Below are positions 7,776-15,821 of a stretch of DNA of 39,427 nt, piece after piece (position 1 is the first letter of the stretch; each line of letters opens with the position of its first letter). The notes beneath the pieces are model-generated. The model did not search any database and was not told the origin of the DNA. It saw only the letters and a program-made list of their open reading frames with translations. A program made the position numbers and the translations under genes. This DNA comes from an uncultured Bacteroidales bacterium (GTDB lineage Bacteria; Bacteroidota; Bacteroidia; Bacteroidales; Muribaculaceae): positions 1 through 39,427 of the forward strand of contig CAMKGM010000028.1 of assembly GCA_946412245.1 (NCBI GenBank), given 5' to 3'.

Positions 7776-9040
7776 ACAATTTAGGATTGATTATCAAGCG
7801 CGAATATATGTCGATAGTGGGTCGCAAGTCTTTTCTTGTGATGACCTTGCTCATTCCCATTATCATTGTGATATGCATGCTCATACCCGTGCTGCTCACC
7901 AAGATGAACAACGAGTCGGCAACCGAGACACAACAGGTCACCGTCATCGACGAAACCGGCTCGCTGGCTCAGGCGGTGAAGAACACCCCGGCGTTTAACT
8001 TTGTGACACTGCAAGGCGATGAGAACAAGCCGACCGATGCCCGTCAGTTCTATGAAAAGGCCGGCAGCAGCGTGGATGCCATCGTGGTGATTCCGCGAGA
8101 TGTACTCGACAAGCAACAGGTGACCGTCTATAGCGAGAATACCGTGAGTCCGGCCTTGCTCAAGCATCTGGAAGAATGCTTGACCGACACGCTGGAGGGT
8201 GCGAAGATAGCTGCCTACGATGTGCCTGAGCTCAAGAAAATCATGAAAGACTGCGAAGTGGAGCTTGATGTGCAGAGCGTCAAGTGGGATGCCAACGGTG
8301 AGGAGAATTCATCGTCGACAACGGCCGCCATGATATTCGGCATCGCGTTGTCGTTCATTACCTATATGTTCGTCATCATGTATGGTGCGATGATTATGAA
8401 CAGCGTGATTGAGGAAAAGACCAACCGCATTGTAGAGGTGATAGTGAGCAGTTGCACGCCGTTCCAGCTCATGATGGGCAAAATCATCGGTGTGGCACTG
8501 GTGGGCCTCACGCAGTTTGCCATTTGGGTGCTCATCATCGGTGCCGTAGTGGGCATAACCGGCCTCTCGGTGGGCGGTGTGGGTAGCGACGGTATAGCCG
8601 CAGTGTTGCAGGCCGTGGGCAGCATCAATATCACCTATATTCTCATTTGCTTTGTGATTTACTTCATAGGCGGTTATCTGCTCTATGCCTCGTTGTTTGC
8701 CGGTTTCGGCTCGGCCGTAGACCAGGCGAGCGATGCGTCGCAATTCTCGACTCCCATCATTATGATTATGATTATCGCTCTCTATGCCGGCATGGCTTGC
8801 ATGGAGAATCCCAACGGCACGATGGCGATGTGGTGCTCAATCATACCGTTCACGTCGCCCATAGTGATGATGGTTCGGTTGCCTTACGGAGTGCCCTTCC
8901 TGCAGCTTGCGTTGAGCATTGTGTTGCTCTACGCCACCGCCGCATTCATGATATGGATATCGTCGCGCATCTATCGCACGGGCATTCTGCTTTACGGCAA
9001 GAAACACTCGTTGAAAGAAATATTTAAATGGATCAAGTAA
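7772..9040 (+). CDS. ABC-2 type transporter permease
   Basis: This 422-residue membrane protein has the NatB-like layout: one N-terminal transmembrane helix (about residues 20-45, LVMTLLIPIIIVICMLIPVLL), a soluble extracytoplasmic domain of about 130 residues, then five or so helices from about residue 185 (AAMIFGIALSFITYMFVIMYG) to the C-terminus. The segment between helices contains the usual EEKTNRIVEVIVSS cytoplasmic coupling stretch. It overlaps the ATPase by 4 nt and its end overlaps the next acyltransferase by 13 nt, indicating one translationally coupled operon. It should form the channel of the exporter. Confidence 0.92.
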   Translation: MNNLGLIIKREYMSIVGRKSFLVMTLLIPIIIVICMLIPVLLTKMNNESATETQQVTVIDETGSLAQAVKNTPAFNFVTLQGDENKPTDARQFYEKAGSSVDAIVVIPRDVLDKQQVTVYSENTVSPALLKHLEECLTDTLEGAKIAAYDVPELKKIMKDCEVELDVQSVKWDANGEENSSSTTAAMIFGIALSFITYMFVIMYGAMIMNSVIEEKTNRIVEVIVSSCTPFQLMMGKIIGVALVGLTQFAIWVLIIGAVVGITGLSVGGVGSDGIAAVLQAVGSINITYILICFVIYFIGGYLLYASLFAGFGSAVDQASDASQFSTPIIMIMIIALYAGMACMENPNGTMAMWCSIIPFTSPIVMMVRLPYGVPFLQLALSIVLLYATAAFMIWISSRIYRTGILLYGKKHSLKEIFKWIK

Positions 9041-10128
9041 AGACCGACACATTGCTCACTCGTGCCCAGTGTAGCGCGCTCAAGGGTCTTGGCATCCTGG
9101 GCATCATGCTGCACAACTATTGTCACTGGCTGCAAAACTCAATTAATGAGAACGAATATATGTTCGACATTAATCATGGCTTGCGGCTACAGGACTACTT
9201 TGCGGGCGGCATTGATAACAATGTGTTGGTTCAGTTGCTCTCGGTCTTCGGACACTATGGAGTTCCGATATTCGTCTTTTTGAGTGCCTATGGGCTGGTG
9301 CAGAAATATGAGCGTCCTGAGGCAGCACAGTTGGGCCGATTTCAATTCATCGGGAACCATTACCTGAAGTTGTTCAGGCTCATGATTGTGGGCTATGTGG
9401 TGATGATACTGTGCGCCACGCTCAAGTATGGCCAGTTGCCTACTCCACCCATATATATCCTTGGCGGTTTCTTTATGGCTACCAATGTGTTGCCATTCCC
9501 TAACCCGAGTTTTGTGTATCCCGGCCCCTACTGGTTCCTGGGTTTGATGGTGGAGCTATATGTCATCTACCGACTGCTGCTTTACCGGCCCGGTGACTCG
9601 CTGTGGAAGGGTGTGGGCGGTCCGGTGCTGCTCATGGTGGTGTCGTGGTTGCCACAGGTGTTCCTGGGTGCGCGCGAGGACCAGTTCACACTGCTGTTCC
9701 TGCGCTACAACTTCTTCCAGGTGGGTGTGGCCTTTGCGTTGGGGCTGCTGTGTGCCCGTTATGTGCTACGCCTTGCGTGGAGCAAGTGGGTGTGGGCTGC
9801 GGTGATGGTGGTGTCGCTGGCGGTAGTCTATATTGCTCAACTGAACTATCAGTTGTGGTTGTGGTCGCACGTGTTTGTAATCACAGCGGCTGTGGGTTTC
9901 ATCAAGATTACACCGCAGTGGCTCTTGAAAGCACTGGTGTGGGTGGGCGCATTGTCGTCGTTCATCTTCATCGTGCATCCCATTGTGCGTCTTTACATCA
10001 TTGGCAGCGATGTGATTTCGGTGCACCTGTGGATTGTCATCTATGCAGTGCTGTCCATCTTGGCCGCTATGGCCTACCGATGGTTGCTCAAGTATATTCC
10101 GAACTTTCAAATGAAGTCAAAAAACTAA
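9028..10128 (+). CDS. Membrane acyltransferase, acyltransferase 3 (OatA/NodX-like) family
   Basis: This 366-residue polytopic protein begins with the family's opening block (ALKGLGILGIMLHNYCHW, with an early His), followed by a long loop and about ten transmembrane helices. FVFLSAYGLVQKYE fits the conserved FFxxSGfl-type segment. Such enzymes move acyl groups onto sugars of envelope polysaccharides, lipids or glycans. The start at 9028 lies inside the permease gene (13-nt overlap), so it is coupled to the transporter. Acceptor and donor are unknown. Confidence 0.85.
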   Translation: MDQVKTDTLLTRAQCSALKGLGILGIMLHNYCHWLQNSINENEYMFDINHGLRLQDYFAGGIDNNVLVQLLSVFGHYGVPIFVFLSAYGLVQKYERPEAAQLGRFQFIGNHYLKLFRLMIVGYVVMILCATLKYGQLPTPPIYILGGFFMATNVLPFPNPSFVYPGPYWFLGLMVELYVIYRLLLYRPGDSLWKGVGGPVLLMVVSWLPQVFLGAREDQFTLLFLRYNFFQVGVAFALGLLCARYVLRLAWSKWVWAAVMVVSLAVVYIAQLNYQLWLWSHVFVITAAVGFIKITPQWLLKALVWVGALSSFIFIVHPIVRLYIIGSDVISVHLWIVIYAVLSILAAMAYRWLLKYIPNFQMKSKN

Positions 10129-10140
10129 ACGGGCGCAGGG

Positions 10141-11199
10141 ATGAAACAGGGAGCAGAACGCAAAGCATGGCTCGATTATGTGCGATTTTTCAGCATATTT
10201 TTGGTGATTGTGTTTCACACGCCACCACGGTTGCCACTCTTTGACGACGCGGTGATTCTGAACTTGCGCGTGCCGGTGTTTTTCTGCATTTCCGGATTCC
10301 TGTATAACATCAATAAATTCAGCGGATTCGGTCACTATTTGCGTCATCGCAGTAAGCAGATACTGGTGCCATACACCACCTTCTTTATCGTGTTCTATGC
10401 CCTGTGGCTGCTTGTGGGGCGCCGCATGGTAGGGACTGAGGAGCAGGCCATCAGCGTCTGCCGACCGCTATTTGAGTTTGTCTTTGGCGATCCGCAGGTG
10501 GTGCTGGCTCCGTTCTGGTACATTGCGTGCCTGTTCACCATGCAGATGCTCTATTACTGGATAGAGCGGCTGGTGCCTCGGCGTTGGGTGTTTGCCGTGT
10601 GCGTGCTCATTGCCTTGCTGGTCTATGTGGCTCCGTGGGGTTGGAAATTCGATGCGTTCGGGCACACTTATCGCGTGATGGGTTTCTGGAACTTGGGCAA
10701 TGCCATGCTGTTCCTGCCGTTCTATGCGCTGGGCAACAATTGTAAAGGTTGGCTTGAACGGTTGCAATTCAGCGGCGTGTCGCGCTCAGCATTGCTCGTG
10801 GCGCTGGCGGTGGCATCGATGACGCTCATGGTAGCAGTGGCACCGGTTGAGGAGTACAACCCGACGCTTTACAGGCTGATACGCATTGTTGCCGGCATGA
10901 TGGTCATTCCCGCCTATATGTGTTGCGCCAAGTGGCTCGCGCGTCGTTATGGTCAGCGGCGCGTCATTGAGTTTGTGGTGGTGAGCGGTACGGTCTATTT
11001 GGGTTTGCAGAACTACCTGATAGGCATTGGGCGACTTTTGCTGGAGAAGTTCACGCATCCGGGCATCATGGACGAGCAGGTGTGGCTCAAGTTTGTGTTG
11101 GCGCTGGCGGTGATGGTGGCCATCTATCCCGTGGCGTGGCTCATTGACCGCTACATCCCCTGGTTCTTGGGCAAGTCGCGCTCACATTGGAAGAAGTGA
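10141..11199 (+). CDS. Second membrane acyltransferase, acyltransferase 3 family
   Basis: This 352-residue protein has about ten transmembrane helices and the family signatures: RKAWLDYVRFFSIFLVIVFHT at the N-terminus (catalytic-type His) and VPVFFCISGFLYN in helix 2. It resembles Wzy-neighbour O-acetyltransferases of the WcfG/OatA kind only at the level of fold. It starts 12 nt after the preceding acyltransferase and is the last gene of the run before the 33-bp repeat array. Two different acyltransferases next to an exporter suggest tailoring of an exported or envelope molecule; this is inference from context. Confidence 0.87.
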   Translation: MKQGAERKAWLDYVRFFSIFLVIVFHTPPRLPLFDDAVILNLRVPVFFCISGFLYNINKFSGFGHYLRHRSKQILVPYTTFFIVFYALWLLVGRRMVGTEEQAISVCRPLFEFVFGDPQVVLAPFWYIACLFTMQMLYYWIERLVPRRWVFAVCVLIALLVYVAPWGWKFDAFGHTYRVMGFWNLGNAMLFLPFYALGNNCKGWLERLQFSGVSRSALLVALAVASMTLMVAVAPVEEYNPTLYRLIRIVAGMMVIPAYMCCAKWLARRYGQRRVIEFVVVSGTVYLGLQNYLIGIGRLLLEKFTHPGIMDEQVWLKFVLALAVMVAIYPVAWLIDRYIPWFLGKSRSHWKK

Positions 11200-11202
11200 C
11201 CC

Positions 11203-11365
11203 GGAAAAATGTGAGCGAACACCCACAAAACACCCGGAAAAATGTGAATGAACTACTGGAAAAAGCATGGAAAAATGTGGGAAACACCCCTCAAAACACT
11301 TGGAAAAATGTGGAATTTCTCTCAAAAATATTTGGAAAAATGTGAAAAGTGTATTACTTTTGTGG
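11203..11365 (+). repeat. 33-bp tandem repeat array running into a promoter (five units)
   Basis: The 11-bp core ggaaaaatgtg occurs at 11203, 11236, 11269, 11302 and 11334, i.e. at 33, 33, 33 and 32-bp steps. The inter-core sequence is partly conserved (for example acaccc and caaaacac in units 1 and 3). The fifth core begins inside the predicted -33 element (TTTG 11331-11334), which is 20 nt from the -7 box at 11355-11362. A 33-bp step is about three helical turns, so the cores face the same side of the DNA. The array sits between the acyltransferase stop and the DUF4143 ATPase gene. Confidence 0.85.
11355..11362 (+). promoter_or_regulatory. Promoter -7 box of the AAA_14/DUF4143 ATPase gene
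   Basis: The sequence tacttttg matches TAnnTTTG, with TTTG at 11331-11334 exactly 20 nt upstream. The ATG at 11382 follows 19 nt later, which excludes the longer in-frame GTG at 11349. Confidence 0.8.
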
Positions 11366-11381
11366 CATTAATCAACTTGAT

Positions 11382-12728
11382 ATGAGACATCTAAAACGAA
11401 AAATTGACAATTTCCTTGTCGAGTGGAAAAAATCACCCAACAAGAAACCGCTAATAGTGAGGGGCGCAAGACAGATTGGAAAGACCGAATCCATTTCGAC
11501 TTTTGGCCGTGAACATTATCGTCATTTCATCAATATAAACTTTGTTCTGCAAGAAAAGTATAAGTCAATATTCGCGGACGGTTTTGAGGTAAATCAGATT
11601 ATCAAGAATATATCTTTACTTGATAGTTCTTTGCACATAGAACCTGGTGAAACCTTGATTTTCTTTGACGAAATGCAGGCTTGCCCCTCATGTGCTACAA
11701 GCCTCAAGGCTTTTGCCATTGACGGACGATTTGATGTGATTTGTTCTGGTTCGCTGATGGGCATCAATTATAATGAGATTGAGTCGGTGAGCGTTGGTTA
11801 CAAAGATGATTGCCTGATGCATGGAATGGATTTTGAGGAATTTCTATGGGCGCGTGGCGTGAATCAGGAAATCATTGATGAGCTGCTTGGCAAGATGTTA
11901 CGTGTTGAGCCGCTGGGCACGGTTGAAATGGATGTGCTCATGAATCATTTCAAGGATTATATGATCACTGGTGGCATGCCAGCAGTTGTGAACCGATTTG
12001 TAGAAAATGGCAATTTTGTGGGTATTTTGCAAATGCAAAAGCGTTTGTTGAAAGACTATGAAGAGGATATTACAAAATATGCCATAGGTTTGGACAAAGC
12101 TAAGATTAAAAATGTATATAATCACATCTCGGTATTTCTTGGAAAAGACAACAAGAAGTTCCAGATTTCAAAGGTTGCACATGGTGCTCGCAGTCGTGAC
12201 TATGTGGGCATGGTAGAGTGGCTTGCCGATGCCGGCATCATCAATGTGTGTTATAATCTTGACAATCTCGAACTCCCTTTGAAGGGCAACTACAACCCAA
12301 ACAACTGCAAACTCTATTACAGCGACACGGGATTACTCGTTGCATCGCTTGAAGATGAAGCTCAAGACGATTTGCGCATCAACCGCAATTTCAACACTTA
12401 CAAGGGGGCCATCTTCGAAAATGTTGTGGCCGATATGCTTGCCAAGCAGGGGTATGATCTTTATTTCTACCGCAATGAGAAATCGACGATTGAAATGGAT
12501 TTCATCGTGCGCGATACTTCCTCGATTATTCCCGTGGAAGTGAAGGCTACCAATTCGGCCACTCGTTCACTTAACAAACTCATTGACCATGATGGCAAAT
12601 ACCCCATAAAATACGGAATCAAACTTTGCGCCAACAACATTGGTTTTAATGGCAAATTCTACACATTCCCATATTTCTCGACATTTCTTCTCAAACAATT
12701 TTTGAGGGAGAGGGGCGAAAAGGCTTAA
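11382..12728 (+). CDS. ATP-binding protein with AAA_14 and DUF4143 (PD-(D/E)XK-like) domains
   Basis: This 448-residue protein has the usual AAA_14-DUF4143 architecture. The N-terminal P-loop domain has Walker A G28-ARQIGKT, Walker B LIFFDEMQ at about 92-98 and a sensor-like ICSGSLMG. The C-terminal domain has FENVVADML near 345, then D373 (EMDFIV) and E386-V-K388 (PVEVKA), which match a PD-(D/E)XK nuclease core. These proteins are numerous in Bacteroidales genomes and their biological role is not settled. ATG 11382 is set by the promoter at 11355-11362. The gene is monocistronic, more AT-rich than its neighbours, and preceded by the 33-bp repeat array. Acquisition as a stand-alone unit is plausible. 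Confidence 0.92.
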   Translation: MRHLKRKIDNFLVEWKKSPNKKPLIVRGARQIGKTESISTFGREHYRHFININFVLQEKYKSIFADGFEVNQIIKNISLLDSSLHIEPGETLIFFDEMQACPSCATSLKAFAIDGRFDVICSGSLMGINYNEIESVSVGYKDDCLMHGMDFEEFLWARGVNQEIIDELLGKMLRVEPLGTVEMDVLMNHFKDYMITGGMPAVVNRFVENGNFVGILQMQKRLLKDYEEDITKYAIGLDKAKIKNVYNHISVFLGKDNKKFQISKVAHGARSRDYVGMVEWLADAGIINVCYNLDNLELPLKGNYNPNNCKLYYSDTGLLVASLEDEAQDDLRINRNFNTYKGAIFENVVADMLAKQGYDLYFYRNEKSTIEMDFIVRDTSSIIPVEVKATNSATRSLNKLIDHDGKYPIKYGIKLCANNIGFNGKFYTFPYFSTFLLKQFLRERGEKA

Positions 12729-12806
12729 GTGGCTTTGTTGAGTGCATTTTTTCAGGGAGATGAAAAGTTTAGGGGCTGACTTGTCAAAGATTACGACAAA
12801 AATCAC

Positions 12807-12814
12807 TAAATTTG
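12807..12814 (+). promoter_or_regulatory. Promoter -7 box upstream of pheT
   Basis: The sequence taaatttg matches TAnnTTTG. The nearest TTG upstream is 23 nt away, slightly long. It gives a leader of about 90 nt that contains only a weak 5-bp hairpin (tgccg/cggca) and no recognisable riboswitch or T-box. Confidence 0.55.
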
Positions 12815-12911
12815 CAAGTTGATAAAGCGGGAAGGCCGTGCCGTTGTGTGCCGGCATCGCGTTAAAGTCAACATTATCAGGCATAAAAACGTATAACATC
12901 ATAACATTATT

Positions 12912-15377
12912 ATGAACATTTCTTATAAATGGCTCAAAGAATACATCGACTTCGACCTCACACCGCAACAGGTGGCTGAGGCGCTGACCTCGCTGGGACT
13001 CGAAGTGGGTGCAACCGAAGAAGTTGAAACCATTCGTGGCGGTCTCAAGGGCCTCGTGGTGGGACAAGTGCTCACCTGCGAGATGCATCCCAATAGTGAC
13101 CATCTGCATGTGACCACCGTAGACCTGGGCAATGGCGAAGCTCCCTCACAAATCGTGTGTGGCGCGCCCAATGTGGCAGCCGGCCAAAAGGTGATTGTGG
13201 CAACGCTGGGCACCGTGCTCTATGACGGCGATGACTCGTTTACAATCAAGAAGTCAAAACTGCGCGGCGTGGAGTCGTGCGGCATGATATGCGCTGAAGA
13301 TGAGATAGGCGTGGGTACCAGCCACGATGGTATCATAGTGTTGCCCGACGACGCTGTTGTAGGCACCCCCGCGGCACAATACTATGGCGTGGAGAGCGAC
13401 TGGATGATAGAGGTAGACCTCACTCCCAACCGCATTGACGGTGCGTCGCACTATGGTGTGGCTCGCGACCTCTATGCTTGGCTTAAACAGAATGGCTTGC
13501 CCGGCACGCTGCATCGTCCCGATGTGAGCGGTTTCAGCATTGACCGTGCCGACGGCGGCATTCCTGTGGAGGTGCTTAACCCCGAGGCTTGCCCCAGATA
13601 TAGTGGCTTGACCGTGCGCAATGTCAAGGTCCAGGAGAGTCCCAAGTGGCTCAAGGACTATCTGTTGGCCGCCGGTCAGCGACCCATTAACAACATTGTG
13701 GACATCACCAACTATATGTTGCTGGGCATGGGTCAGCCCATGCATTGCTTTGACCTGGCTAAGGTGAAAGGCGGCAAAGTGGTGGTCAGGACCGTTGAGG
13801 CCGGTACGAAATTCGTGACCCTCGACGAGGTGGAACGTACGCTCACTGACCGCGACCTGATGATTTGCAACGCTCAGGAACCCATGTGCATTGGCGGTGT
13901 GTTCGGTGGCTTGGATGCCGGTGTGACCGAGCAGACTACCGATGTGTTCTTGGAGTCGGCCTATTTCCACCCCACTTGGATTCGCAAGACCGCGCGTCGC
14001 TTTGGTCTCAACACCGATGCTTCGTTCCGTTTTGAGCGTGGCATTGACCCCAACGAAACCGTTTACAACCTGAAACTGGCCGCCATGCTGGTCAAGGAGA
14101 TTGCCGGTGGCGAGATTTGCGGCGACATTGTTGATGTGAAGGCGCATGACTTCCCCGGATTCCCCGTGGAGTTGCACTATGAATATGTAACCAACCTCAT
14201 CGGCAAGAACATAGGCAAGGAAACGGTGAAGAGCATTGTTGAAAGCCTCGAAATGAAAATAGAGAGTGAGGACGACGAGAAACTCAACCTCATCGTGCCC
14301 ACTTATCGTGTGGATGTTCAACGCCCGTGCGACGTGGTTGAGGACATTCTGCGCGTCTACGGTTACAACAATGTGGAGTTTGACACCACCATCCACACCA
14401 GTTTGAGCAATAAAGACGAGGTGGACTTCCGCGACCAGATGCAGAACCTCATCAGCGACCAGTTTACAGCCAACGGCTATCATGAAATTATGAACAACTC
14501 GCTCACTGTTGAGGCTTACTATCAGGGACTTGAGACTTATCCTGCCGAGCATTGCGTCAAGATTATGAACGCACTCAGCTCCGACCTCAATGTCATGCGC
14601 CAGACGCTGCTCTTTGGTGGTCTTGAGAGCATTTCGCGCAACATTAACCGCAAGAACGCCAACCTGCGTTTCTATGAGTTTGGCAATGTGTATAGCTACG
14701 ATGCACAGACCGACAACTCGCAAGTGGCTCTCGCACCCTATAGCGAGCACACCGCGATGGGCATTTGGCTCACCGGCAACAACCACACCGGCAATTGGGC
14801 ACAGCGTGTAGCGCCTCTGTCGGTCTACGACCTGAAGGCTGACGTGGAGAATATGTTCAAGCGCTTGGGTATCATGCCGCGCGAGGTGGTGATTGAGACC
14901 GTGGAGAACGATGTTGTGGCTCCCGCCTTGTTCTTCAAGAACCGCGGCGGTAAGTTGCTGGGTTACTTGGGAGTGGTCACTGACACCCTGCTCAAGCGTT
15001 TCGATATTGATCAAGAAGTCTATTTCGCACAATTCAACTGGAACGCGCTGTGCAAGATGGCCGGCAAGAAAGATGTCAAGTACTATGACCTGCCTAAGAC
15101 TATGCCTGTGAAGCGTGACTTGGCGTTGCTCGTTGACACGGCTGTCACTTACGAGGACATTCGTCGCGTCGTGGAGCAGAGCGAGAAGAAACTGCTCAAG
15201 AGCATGACTCTCTTTGACGTGTACGAAGGCAAGAATCTGCCTGCCGGCAAGAAGTCTTATGCCATCAGCATGATACTGCAGGATAACGAGAAGACCATGC
15301 AGGACAAGCAGATTGATGCCGTGATGAACAAGATTATCAAGAACCTTGAGAATCAAGTAGGCGCACAACTTCGCTAA
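12912..15377 (+). CDS. pheT: Phenylalanine-tRNA ligase beta subunit
   Basis: This 821-residue protein is the beta subunit of the alpha2-beta2 enzyme that charges tRNA-Phe. The domains appear in the standard order: N-terminal MNISYKWLKEYIDFDLTPQQ; EMAP-like tRNA-binding domain at about 40-150 (LTCEMHPNSDHLHVTTVDLG); B3/B4 editing domain (NIVDITNYMLLGMGQPMHCF); B5 domain; catalytic-like core; and a C-terminal FDX-ACB anticodon-binding domain (PKTMPVKRDLALLVDTAVTY onward). The length is normal for Bacteroidetes. pheS is not adjacent, so the subunits are encoded at separate loci. It is followed by a heptad array, a cupin gene and yebC, probably as one transcript ending at 16636. Confidence 0.97.
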   Translation: MNISYKWLKEYIDFDLTPQQVAEALTSLGLEVGATEEVETIRGGLKGLVVGQVLTCEMHPNSDHLHVTTVDLGNGEAPSQIVCGAPNVAAGQKVIVATLGTVLYDGDDSFTIKKSKLRGVESCGMICAEDEIGVGTSHDGIIVLPDDAVVGTPAAQYYGVESDWMIEVDLTPNRIDGASHYGVARDLYAWLKQNGLPGTLHRPDVSGFSIDRADGGIPVEVLNPEACPRYSGLTVRNVKVQESPKWLKDYLLAAGQRPINNIVDITNYMLLGMGQPMHCFDLAKVKGGKVVVRTVEAGTKFVTLDEVERTLTDRDLMICNAQEPMCIGGVFGGLDAGVTEQTTDVFLESAYFHPTWIRKTARRFGLNTDASFRFERGIDPNETVYNLKLAAMLVKEIAGGEICGDIVDVKAHDFPGFPVELHYEYVTNLIGKNIGKETVKSIVESLEMKIESEDDEKLNLIVPTYRVDVQRPCDVVEDILRVYGYNNVEFDTTIHTSLSNKDEVDFRDQMQNLISDQFTANGYHEIMNNSLTVEAYYQGLETYPAEHCVKIMNALSSDLNVMRQTLLFGGLESISRNINRKNANLRFYEFGNVYSYDAQTDNSQVALAPYSEHTAMGIWLTGNNHTGNWAQRVAPLSVYDLKADVENMFKRLGIMPREVVIETVENDVVAPALFFKNRGGKLLGYLGVVTDTLLKRFDIDQEVYFAQFNWNALCKMAGKKDVKYYDLPKTMPVKRDLALLVDTAVTYEDIRRVVEQSEKKLLKSMTLFDVYEGKNLPAGKKSYAISMILQDNEKTMQDKQIDAVMNKIIKNLENQVGAQLR

Positions 15378-15383
15378 TCGTCA

Positions 15384-15439
15384 ACTGAAAACTGAAAACT
15401 GAAGACTGAAAACTGAAAACTGAAAACTGAAAACTGAAA
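15384..15439. repeat. Heptanucleotide tandem array 2 (eight units)
   Basis: Eight consecutive 7-nt units of actgaaa, with one variant (actgaag, unit 3), begin 6 nt after the pheT stop and end 4 nt before the cupin ATG at 15444. The array is the whole intergenic spacer, so it also forms the leader of the cupin gene in any read-through transcript. Confidence 0.9.
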
Positions 15440-15443
15440 ATTC

Positions 15444-15779
15444 ATGGTAATTGACTTCGATAAATATCCCGTGGTGGCGAAGCCCAATTTCAAGGGCGGT
15501 AACAAGGAGTATCTTGTGCAGACCTTTGAAGACGGCGACAACCGCATCATGCACGGCCGCTTGGAACCGGGTGCTTCAATTGGCCTTCACCTGCATGAGG
15601 AGAACAGCGAGATTTACTACATACTCAAGGGCCAGGCCGAGCTTATTTATGACGATGGGCGCGAGACCGTGTTGCCCGGCCAGGCACACTACTGCCCCGT
15701 GGGCCACTCGCACAGCCTCATGAACAATGGCAACGAGGAGCTTGAGTTCATCGCCATTGTGTCGTGGCACAATAAGTAA
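15444..15779 (+). CDS. Small single-domain cupin protein
   Basis: This 111-residue protein has both cupin motifs intact. Motif 1 fits G(X)5HXH(X)4E(X)6G with G43, H49, H51, E56 and G63. Motif 2 fits G(X)5PXG(X)2H(X)3N with G79, P85, G87, H90 and N94. The ligands H49, H51, E56 and H90 should bind a divalent metal. It is cytosolic, with no signal peptide. Small cupins of this kind include isomerases, dioxygenases and sugar-binding proteins, and the reaction cannot be told from the sequence. It sits between pheT and yebC, separated from pheT only by the heptad array and from yebC by 42 nt. Confidence 0.9.
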   Translation: MVIDFDKYPVVAKPNFKGGNKEYLVQTFEDGDNRIMHGRLEPGASIGLHLHEENSEIYYILKGQAELIYDDGRETVLPGQAHYCPVGHSHSLMNNGNEELEFIAIVSWHNK

Positions 15780-15821
15780 GCATTTATACCGAAAATTATT
15801 AACTAAATAACTTTATATATT

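Noticed and set aside
11203-11365. CRISPR array
   Set aside because: The 33-bp spacing is suggestive, but the conserved core is only 11 bp, the intervening sequences are themselves related, and no cas gene is present.
12815-12911. T-box or other riboswitch in the pheT leader
   Set aside because: The leader shows only a 5-bp hairpin, with no T-box sequence, specifier loop or terminator.
13254-15368. 704-codon open frame antisense to pheT
   Set aside because: It is a codon shadow of a certain gene; its translation is rich in His, Val and Leu with no domain pattern, typical of the reverse strand of high-GC-third-position genes.
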